This document shows positions 5,877-11,285 of a stretch of DNA of 11,285 nt, piece by piece. The stretch lies in NCBI GenBank assembly GCA_009777435.1, contig WRLW01000029.1, forward strand, positions 1 through 11,285. The letters run 5' to 3'. The notes beneath the pieces were generated by a model, which was not told the DNA's origin, did no database searches, and saw nothing but the letters and a program-made list of their open reading frames with translations. The first letter of the stretch is position 1; each line of letters opens with the position of its first letter. Source of the stretch: Oscillospiraceae bacterium. Its GTDB lineage: Bacteria > Bacillota > Clostridia > Oscillospirales > UBA929. The translations under genes were made by a program, and so were the position numbers.

Positions 5877-7670
5877 TTACTCCGCGAACTCGGTAGCCAT
5901 TCTGGCGGCGATCTTCTCGGTCACGTCGTCCTCAAATGCCTTGAGGTTGATTCTGGACAGCTCGGCCTGATATGTGTCCCACTCGGCGTCGAAATCGACG
6001 GCGGCTATGCAGCGGGGCAGATAATTGAGCCCGCACTGCCACAGCTCCTCAAGCGCTATCCTCGCGTCGGTGCCGCTCCTGAAAGCGTAATTCCAAACCG
6101 GGAAATAAGCCAGCGGGCTTTTGGCTATCAGGAAGTCGGCGGCCGTCGCGAAAGGCTGGCCGTTTTCCTTAGTGTAGTTGCCATAGAACTCCTTATCAAA
6201 GGGCGAAGTGTTTTCCAAGATTTCCTCGGGCTGGTCGCTGAGCGAGACGCAGTTGCCGTCGGAGAAATAACCCTGTATTTTCGGGAAATTATCATACAGC
6301 CACTTGCCGCGGAAATCAACCATATGCTGCGGATCATCAGCGTTTGCCTTTTGCTCCGGGGTACGCCTTGCGCGGCCGTTGTCCATATAGTAGTCCTTGT
6401 CCTCTATGCCCCAAGCCATCAGCTTCTGGATTTCCTCGTCAAGCAGCATATCGGCATAGAGCAGCGCCCTGTCAACGTCCTTGCACTTCACGGTGATACC
6501 GAAGCCGTTGCCGCCCTTGAAGCCCTTGGTTTCGGCATACCAAGGCTCATAACCCTCAAAGGTCAGGCCGAGGGGGACATAAGTACGCTCCCATTTGTCG
6601 TCGTTTTGCAGGACGGACTCCGCGTTTTCAAAGCTCCATTGCTGGTCAAACATGGCCAGTACGCGCCCGGACGAGATTACCGACAGGTACTGGTCGAAGT
6701 TGCGGGTAAAGGTCTCGGGTGAAATCAGACCCTTCTTAAACGCCTCGTTGAGCTTTGCGTAGTAAGCCTTGGCATAAGGCTTGTCGTGGTATACCTCGGC
6801 CACCAGCGTGTCCTGATTAACGAACACGTCGCCGTCGTTGGGGCCGCCGATAAGGTGCTGCGGCGCGTTGAGCAGGCACCATCTCTGGTTGACCGTGGAT
6901 ATAATCTCAAACGGAAGGGTGGGGTTCCCGTCGATGGTGGGATACTTTATAAAATATGCCTCAAGCATATCGAAGAACTCGTCAAGTGTTTTGGGCATGA
7001 TGTAACCGGCGTCGGCCAAAACTGCCTTCTGCACCCAGAACGCCGGGCCGTTGTAAAAGGTCTCGATGGGCAGGCCGTACATGCGATCCCAGTTGTCCAA
7101 TAAGTAGATGTTATCGTCGGGGGACGCGGCGAACATTTTTTCATAGTAAGGCTCGTAGTGTCTTTTCAGGTTGTCGTAGTTCTGCATCTGGTTCTGGATG
7201 GGCACGAACGCGCCTTCGGCCATAAACGTGCTGCGGCCGTTTATCGGGTTTATGAGGTCGGGATAGTCGCCCGAAGCTATCATGGTGCCCATGCGCTGGT
7301 CGAGGTCGCCTACAAGATACTCAAACTCGATGCTAACGCCTGTGAACTCCTCAACCATCGCGACTACAGGGTTGTTTCTGGCCGGAGCCTGGCCGCGGCC
7401 GGCAACGAACATGGTAAACGTGATGGGTTCGGGGTTCTCGGGCCAGTAATCCGGCCTGTCCTGACCGGTGCCGGTATCGACGGCCTCGCCGCCGCTTATG
7501 CCCGTCTGTTCGCTGTAATCGGGGATCTCGATGGGGGCGGGGGTGGCTCCGCCTGCATCCGGAGTGGACGGGGAGCCGGTGTTGGAGTCGCCCGAACCGC
7601 CTGAGCAGGCCGCAAGCAGCGTGGCAAGTACCAACATTGCCGTGATTAGTGTGAAAAACGGTCTTTTCAC
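5877..7670 (-). CDS. Extracellular solute-binding lipoprotein of the ABC importer (LplA-like)
   Basis: About 597 residues from the GTG at 7670, which has a perfect AGGAGG seven bases upstream; in-frame TTG codons further up have no such site. A lipoprotein signal peptide (MKRPFFTLITAMLVLATLLAAC) ends in the lipobox LAAC, with Cys22 as the lipidated residue. A Gly/Ser/Thr/Pro-rich tether follows, and the binding fold begins near PDYWPENPEPITFTMFV. The family signatures are the first lobe (MVEEFTGVSIEFEYL...MIASGDYPDLI) and the hinge region with MYGLP. Later segments such as GGNGFGITVKCKDVDRALLYAD and the LLDEEIQKLMAWG stretch are typical of LplA-type family 1 binding proteins of about 500-600 residues. 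It captures the sugar outside the membrane and passes it to the two permeases. It is first in the operon, behind a consensus promoter. The ligand is unknown. Confidence 0.93.
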   Translation of the reverse strand: MKRPFFTLITAMLVLATLLAACSGGSGDSNTGSPSTPDAGGATPAPIEIPDYSEQTGISGGEAVDTGTGQDRPDYWPENPEPITFTMFVAGRGQAPARNNPVVAMVEEFTGVSIEFEYLVGDLDQRMGTMIASGDYPDLINPINGRSTFMAEGAFVPIQNQMQNYDNLKRHYEPYYEKMFAASPDDNIYLLDNWDRMYGLPIETFYNGPAFWVQKAVLADAGYIMPKTLDEFFDMLEAYFIKYPTIDGNPTLPFEIISTVNQRWCLLNAPQHLIGGPNDGDVFVNQDTLVAEVYHDKPYAKAYYAKLNEAFKKGLISPETFTRNFDQYLSVISSGRVLAMFDQQWSFENAESVLQNDDKWERTYVPLGLTFEGYEPWYAETKGFKGGNGFGITVKCKDVDRALLYADMLLDEEIQKLMAWGIEDKDYYMDNGRARRTPEQKANADDPQHMVDFRGKWLYDNFPKIQGYFSDGNCVSLSDQPEEILENTSPFDKEFYGNYTKENGQPFATAADFLIAKSPLAYFPVWNYAFRSGTDARIALEELWQCGLNYLPRCIAAVDFDAEWDTYQAELSRINLKAFEDDVTEKIAARMATEFAE

Positions 7671-7698
7671 ATGTTTCCCTCCTATATTTTTAATGTAT

Positions 7699-7739
7699 AA
7701 AAAACAGCGGTGAAGCAACCTTTTAAGTTATTCCGCTGT
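7699..7739 (-). promoter_or_regulatory. Leader hairpin with U-run: possible attenuator
   Basis: In the roughly 95-base leader between the promoter and the binding-protein start, ACAGCGG (7739-7733 on the minus strand) pairs with CCGCTGT (7710-7704), followed by a run of U and then the ribosome binding site. The 22-base loop has weak internal pairing (AACTT against AAGGTT). The form is that of a terminator inside a leader, but the stem is short for its loop. Confidence 0.45.
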
Positions 7740-7772
7740 CTTTAACCGGGCTAAGAATCCCAATACGGTATC

Positions 7773-7801
7773 ATTATACTTCAACCGATTACTAATGTCA
7801 A
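7773..7801 (-). promoter_or_regulatory. Perfect-consensus sigma-A promoter of the ABC operon
   Basis: On the minus strand, TTGACA (7801-7796), a 17-base spacer and TATAAT (7778-7773). Both hexamers and the spacing match the consensus exactly. The predicted start is near 7766. A fully consensus promoter implies that control is by repression or attenuation rather than by an activator. Confidence 0.9.
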
Positions 7802-7802
7802 C

Positions 7803-7824
7803 AAAAAAACCGCCCGGCGGGGCG
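7803..7824 (-). terminator. Small terminator-like hairpin upstream of the ABC promoter
   Basis: Stem CGCCC/GGGCG (7811-7815 with 7820-7824), four-base loop, followed on the minus strand by seven U residues (7809-7803) that reach to within one base of the -35 hexamer. No minus-strand gene lies upstream in the window, so it may block antisense transcription from the plus-strand operon region. Confidence 0.5.
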
Positions 7825-7893
7825 ATCCTTTTGTGTCTTTTGAATAAGCCCGAATATTGCGCCGCGCGCAGAGGCCCGGAGTTTTGAAATGCC

Positions 7894-7922
7894 TTTTCAA
7901 AACAAAAGATTTATGCTATACT
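7894..7922 (+). promoter_or_regulatory. Promoter of the lipoprotein/two-component operon with inverted repeats
   Basis: Extended -10 TGCTATACT (hexamer 7917-7922), a 17-base spacer and a weak -35 TTTTCA (7894-7899). A nine-base inverted repeat (GTTTTGAAA 7881-7889 with TTTCAAAAC 7895-7903) covers the -35. A perfect 12-base palindrome TTAAAGCTTTAA (7927-7938) lies at the predicted start site. Both could be regulator sites. Confidence 0.6.
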
Positions 7923-7957
7923 GCGCTTAAAGCTTTAACTTTTCGGAAAGGGGCTGT

Positions 7958-9325
7958 ATGGCCATGAGACACACGCGGACGCGCGGCCTGCGCGCCGCCG
8001 CCCTGGCGCTGTGCGCGGCGCTGTGCATGTCCGCGTGTATGCTTGACAACGCCAACATGCTGTTAAGGCTGCCCAACCCGCCAAAGGTATTTGACGCCCT
8101 TCAGAAGAAGGTGGACGCGCTGCTGAGCGCCGGCGGCGAATACGCGCCGCCGCAGGGCGGCCGCAACCGTCAGGTGTTCCAAACCTATGACCTGAATGCC
8201 GACGGCCTTGAGGAGGCCTTGGTGTTCATGCGCTTCCCGCGCGAGGAGAAGCCGCTGCGCGTATATATATTCCAGCTTGTTGACGGCGATTACATTGAGA
8301 TGGGCGTGATAGCCGAGGACGCCGAGACCATAGATACGGTGCGCTACTCGAGCGTGACCGGCGGCAGCTCGCCGGAGCTGATAGTCGGATGGCAGGTGGG
8401 CGGCGCGCTGAAAACCCTGACGGTATATATGTTTACCGAATACGGGTATCAGGAGATACTGTCTACCGGCTACAACTATTACAGCTTGATAGACATGCGG
8501 GACACGGGATACAATGATATTGTGGTGCTGCGCCATGACCAGATGAATTTCACAGGCAGCGCGGAGCTGTTCTACTTTGAGGACGGCGAGGCGTTAAGCA
8601 CTCCGCAGGCGCGCCTGTCAAAGGGCATCCAGAGCATAAACCGCATAATGCTCGGCAAGCTGGCCGACGGGTATATGGCCATGTATGTCGCGAGCGTCAT
8701 GGAGCAGGACGCCTATGTAACGGATATCCTGACCTACCGCGACGGCCACTTTTTCAACGTGTCGCTCAACCCTGAGTCGGAGATAAGCGACGAGACCATA
8801 CGCTACAGGCGGCTGTTCGCCGTCGATTTGAACGGCAGCGGCATTGTCTGCCTTCCGAGGCTCACGCCGCTTCCGGGACATGACGCGTCGCAGAGCAACG
8901 CCGAATTCTGGCTGACCGAATGGCGTACATATGACTCATATGGCCGCGTGACGTATCTGACCAGCACTTACTACAACCTCACCGACGGGTGGTATGTGCG
9001 CCTGCCTGAGGAATGGAAGGATAATTTCACGGTTACTTCGCGCGAGGTGTCCCCCTCCATGAGCGCCGTCACGCTGGCGTACACGAGCGGCGGCCAAGAC
9101 GCGGAGCCTGTGGAGCTGTGTACGGTATACGCCCTGTTCGGCTTCAACCGCGCCGCGGCGTCAACGGCCGATGAGCGTTTCGTGCTGAGCGGCGAGAGGC
9201 CGGACGTCGTGTTCTCGGCAAAGCTGCTTGGCGAACCCTCGCAAACGCCGGTGGAGCTGGATAAGGAACTCCTGACCGCTATGTTCAGCGTGATAGATAA
9301 CGAATGGATTACGGGCGAGGTTTGA
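7958..9325 (+). CDS. Putative lipoprotein of unknown function, first gene of a two-component operon
   Basis: A 455-residue protein I do not recognise. The N-terminus has basic residues (RHTRTRGLR), a hydrophobic stretch (AAALALCAALCM) and a lipobox-like MSAC with Cys27 as the likely lipidated residue, so it is probably anchored outside the membrane. DLNADGLEE at 78-86 resembles the calcium-binding DxNxDG loops of FG-GAP/VCBS-type beta-propeller repeats, and DMRDTGYNDIVVLRHD and AVDLNGSGIVCL look like weaker versions; a propeller fold is inference only. The remainder is beta-rich with many aromatic residues. AAAGGGG sits four bases before the ATG at 7958 and ten before an in-frame ATG at 7964, so either may be the start. 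The response-regulator gene follows after 14 bases, which suggests co-transcription and a possible role in signal sensing. Confidence 0.85.
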   Translation: MAMRHTRTRGLRAAALALCAALCMSACMLDNANMLLRLPNPPKVFDALQKKVDALLSAGGEYAPPQGGRNRQVFQTYDLNADGLEEALVFMRFPREEKPLRVYIFQLVDGDYIEMGVIAEDAETIDTVRYSSVTGGSSPELIVGWQVGGALKTLTVYMFTEYGYQEILSTGYNYYSLIDMRDTGYNDIVVLRHDQMNFTGSAELFYFEDGEALSTPQARLSKGIQSINRIMLGKLADGYMAMYVASVMEQDAYVTDILTYRDGHFFNVSLNPESEISDETIRYRRLFAVDLNGSGIVCLPRLTPLPGHDASQSNAEFWLTEWRTYDSYGRVTYLTSTYYNLTDGWYVRLPEEWKDNFTVTSREVSPSMSAVTLAYTSGGQDAEPVELCTVYALFGFNRAAASTADERFVLSGERPDVVFSAKLLGEPSQTPVELDKELLTAMFSVIDNEWITGEV

Positions 9326-9339
9326 AAGGATAGTGAGCC

Positions 9340-10026
9340 ATGAAAAAAATACTTGTCGTTGAGGACGAGTCCAGCATACGCAGCTTTGTGGTGATCAATA
9401 TGAAGCGCGCCGGCTATGACGTGATAGAGGCCGAAAGCGGCGAGGAGGCGCTGGAGCTGCTCTCCAAGTCGCCGGATGTCAAGCTCGCGCTGCTCGACGT
9501 CATGCTTCCGGGCATCGACGGCTTCGAGCTGTGCCGTCAGATACGCGCGCAAAGCCCGGCAATGGGTATCATAATGCTCACGGCGCGCACCCAGGAGGTC
9601 GATAAGGTAACGGGCCTGATGACCGGCGCTGACGATTACGTGACCAAGCCGTTCTCGCCCACCGAGCTGATAGCGCGTGTGGACGCGCTGTTCAGGCGTC
9701 TGGGCGGCGAGGGGCCGGCCGATGTGACCGATATAATAAGCGGGCCGTTTGCCCTGAACACCCGCAACCGCACGCTTACCAAGGACGGCAGGCAGATTCG
9801 GCTTACACAGGTGGAATATACCATCATGCGCCTTTTTATGGAAAACATCGGCAAGGCGCTTTCGCGTGAAGATATACTGACGGGCGTTTGGGGCCGCGAC
9901 TATTACGGGGAACTGAAAATTGTGGACGTAAACATACGGCGGCTGCGCATTAAAATAGAGGACGACGCTACCAATCCGGCTTATATATCCACCGTTTGGG
10001 GCTTTGGGTATAAGTGGGGCACATAA
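9340..10026 (+). CDS. OmpR/PhoB-family response regulator
   Basis: A 228-residue DNA-binding response regulator. The receiver domain occupies about residues 1-120: the acidic pair is E8/D9, the phosphoacceptor is Asp53 (LALLDVMLPGIDG), the switch Thr is T81 (IIMLTART) and the conserved Lys is K103 (DDYVTKPF). The C-terminal winged helix (about 130-226) shows LTQVEYTIMRLFMENIGKALSREDIL, the recognition-helix region VDVNIRRLRIKIED and the closing STVWGFGYKWG. Length and order are those of the family. An AAGGA motif precedes the ATG. It sits 14 bases after the lipoprotein gene and 11 before the kinase gene, so the kinase is almost certainly its partner. Target genes are unknown; the promoters on either side of 7671-7957 are reasonable candidates. 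Confidence 0.96.
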   Translation: MKKILVVEDESSIRSFVVINMKRAGYDVIEAESGEEALELLSKSPDVKLALLDVMLPGIDGFELCRQIRAQSPAMGIIMLTARTQEVDKVTGLMTGADDYVTKPFSPTELIARVDALFRRLGGEGPADVTDIISGPFALNTRNRTLTKDGRQIRLTQVEYTIMRLFMENIGKALSREDILTGVWGRDYYGELKIVDVNIRRLRIKIEDDATNPAYISTVWGFGYKWGT

Positions 10027-10037
10027 AGGAGGCGCGT

Positions 10038-11285
10038 ATGCTGAGGCGTCTGAGGATACCTATATACGGCATAAAGCGGCGCTGGCTTATAAACAGTCTG
10101 GCGCTGTCTATGGCCATTGTGCTGATGGGCGTGACCGGGTACTCGCTGGCGACGGCGAACTACTACTATAAAACTGTTCAGGATTCGCTGGTGAGCCGCG
10201 CCTCGGCCACGGCTAATTTCATAAGCAAAAACGTCACCGCCGGCTATGACGGCTACTATAGCGCGGCGCTTCAATACGCGCGCGACTTCAATGAAAATAA
10301 TATTTTGGAGCTTCAGTTCATTAACCTGAGCGGACGCGTCGAGGTATCGGCGTCGCGCCAGACTGTGGGCTATGTGCCCAGAACGGGCGACATTTCCGCC
10401 GCCCTCGCGGACGGCAGGATGTCAACATGGATCGGCGTTGACCCGCTGACCGGCGAGCAGGTGCTGTCCGTATCCGCGCCGCTGTTTTACAGGGGCTTGG
10501 AGCTGATAGGGGTGATGCGCTATGTGTCGAGCATGAAGGAAGTCAACAGGCGCATATTTATGTCAATGTTTTCGGCCATTTTAATCGGCGTTTTGATGAT
10601 AGGCTTTATTATCGTGACCAATTTATATTTCATACGCTCTATAGTTACGCCCATACAGGACATAACGCGTGCGGCCAAGAAAATCGCGACCGGAAGCTAC
10701 GGCGCTAAAATAGAGAAAGTTTACAATGATGAGATCGGTGAACTTGCGAATACTATAAACGATATGTCCACGGATATAGCGGGCGCCGAAAGGCAAAAAA
10801 CGGATTTTATTTCGGCCATATCCCACGAGCTGCGCACGCCGCTCACAGCCATAGCCGGCTGGGGCGAGGTGCTGCTGAATACCGACTATTCCGATATCCC
10901 CGAGATACACAAGGGCGTGCGCATCATGCTCAAGGAAGCCCGCAGGCTGACCAAGATGGTGGAGGAGCTGCTCGACTTCTCGCGTATGGAGACCGGCCGC
11001 ATGGTCATGCTGATGGAGCCGTTCGATTTGGCGGCCGAGCTTGAGGAAGTCGTTTTCATGTATATATCAAACCTTTCGGGCGAGGGCATAAAGCTGCATT
11101 ACGACGCGCCCGATGAAGCCACGGAGGTACAGGGCGACAGGGGACGCCTGCGTCAGGTTTTCCTGAATATCCTTGACAACGCGGTAAAATACGGCGGCGA
11201 CGGCAAACGTATAGACGTTTCGTTAAGGCGCGGCGCTCAGGACATTTCGGTGGTTATACGCGACTATGGGCCGGGCATAGCGCCG
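10038..11285 (+). CDS. Sensor histidine kinase, C-terminus cut by window edge
   Basis: The 416 visible residues form a membrane-bound class I histidine kinase, the likely partner of the preceding response regulator. The first membrane helix is at about 17-38 (LINSLALSMAIVLMGVTGY). An extracellular sensing segment of about 130 residues follows, then a second helix at about 173-198 (IFMSMFSAILIGVLMIGF). HAMP is at about 199-251, starting FIRSIVTPIQDIT. The H box is FISAISHELRTPLTAIAGW with phosphorylated His263. The ATPase domain shows the N box NILDNAVKY (N381) and the G1 box DYGPGIAP (D409); the F and G2 boxes lie beyond the edge, probably 40-60 residues missing. AAGGAGG five bases before the ATG at 10038 supports the start. 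The sensor segment has no motif I can assign to a ligand. Confidence 0.94.
   Translation, partial: MLRRLRIPIYGIKRRWLINSLALSMAIVLMGVTGYSLATANYYYKTVQDSLVSRASATANFISKNVTAGYDGYYSAALQYARDFNENNILELQFINLSGRVEVSASRQTVGYVPRTGDISAALADGRMSTWIGVDPLTGEQVLSVSAPLFYRGLELIGVMRYVSSMKEVNRRIFMSMFSAILIGVLMIGFIIVTNLYFIRSIVTPIQDITRAAKKIATGSYGAKIEKVYNDEIGELANTINDMSTDIAGAERQKTDFISAISHELRTPLTAIAGWGEVLLNTDYSDIPEIHKGVRIMLKEARRLTKMVEELLDFSRMETGRMVMLMEPFDLAAELEEVVFMYISNLSGEGIKLHYDAPDEATEVQGDRGRLRQVFLNILDNAVKYGGDGKRIDVSLRRGAQDISVVIRDYGPGIAP

Noticed and set aside
5865..6722. Long open frame of 285 codons on the plus strand opposite the binding-protein gene
   Set aside because: It lies wholly antisense to a well-supported lipoprotein gene, has no ribosome binding site or recognisable domain, and its openness follows from the codon bias of the opposite strand.
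8971..9552. Minus-strand open frame of 193 codons across the lipoprotein and response-regulator junction
   Set aside because: It overlaps two strongly supported genes in antisense and shows no protein-family signature or start signal.

Overview
The window looks like chromosomal DNA of an endospore-forming, fairly GC-rich member of the Clostridia, perhaps an uncultured Oscillospirales-type bacterium. The evidence is a complete spoIIA operon (spoIIAA-spoIIAB-sigF), a surface protein with S-layer homology domains, Gram-positive lipoproteins, strong GGAGG-type ribosome binding sites and textbook sigma-A promoters. Placement below class is inference, since there is no rRNA or other marker.

Layout. 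Positions 1-3676 are all on the minus strand. They hold the start of a GNAT acetyltransferase (cut by the left edge), the spoIIA operon (449-1968) with an intrinsic terminator behind it, and a mosaic exported protein (2117-3676) made of a signal peptide, leucine-rich repeats, an InlB-type B-repeat, a Thr/Gly linker and SLH domains. A 263-base non-coding stretch (3701-3963) carries two copies of a long perfect palindrome and overlapping candidate promoters. Positions 3964-7670, also minus, are a three-gene CUT1-type carbohydrate ABC importer: lipoprotein binding protein, then two permeases. A perfect TTGACA-17-TATAAT promoter precedes it, a hairpin with a U-run lies in its leader, and another hairpin separates the first two genes. 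From 7958 to the right edge the plus strand holds a divergent operon: an unrecognised lipoprotein, an OmpR/PhoB response regulator and a sensor histidine kinase cut by the window end.

How the parts work together. SpoIIAA, SpoIIAB and sigma-F form the partner-switching module that starts forespore gene expression. The ABC genes make a sugar or oligosaccharide importer without its own ATPase, so it presumably borrows a shared MsmX-type ATPase encoded elsewhere. The lipoprotein and two-component genes are closely spaced and probably co-transcribed, so the lipoprotein may sit in the kinase's sensory circuit. A regulatory link between this operon and the divergent importer is possible but unproven.

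The most interesting points are the paired long palindromes at 3710-3735 and 3862-3899 with candidate promoters between them, the unknown lipoprotein tied to a two-component system, the possible attenuator ahead of the binding-protein gene, and the cysteine-ladder LRR/SLH surface protein. I see no CRISPR array, tRNA, rRNA, transposase or phage gene. Nothing here can be called a previously undescribed system with confidence.
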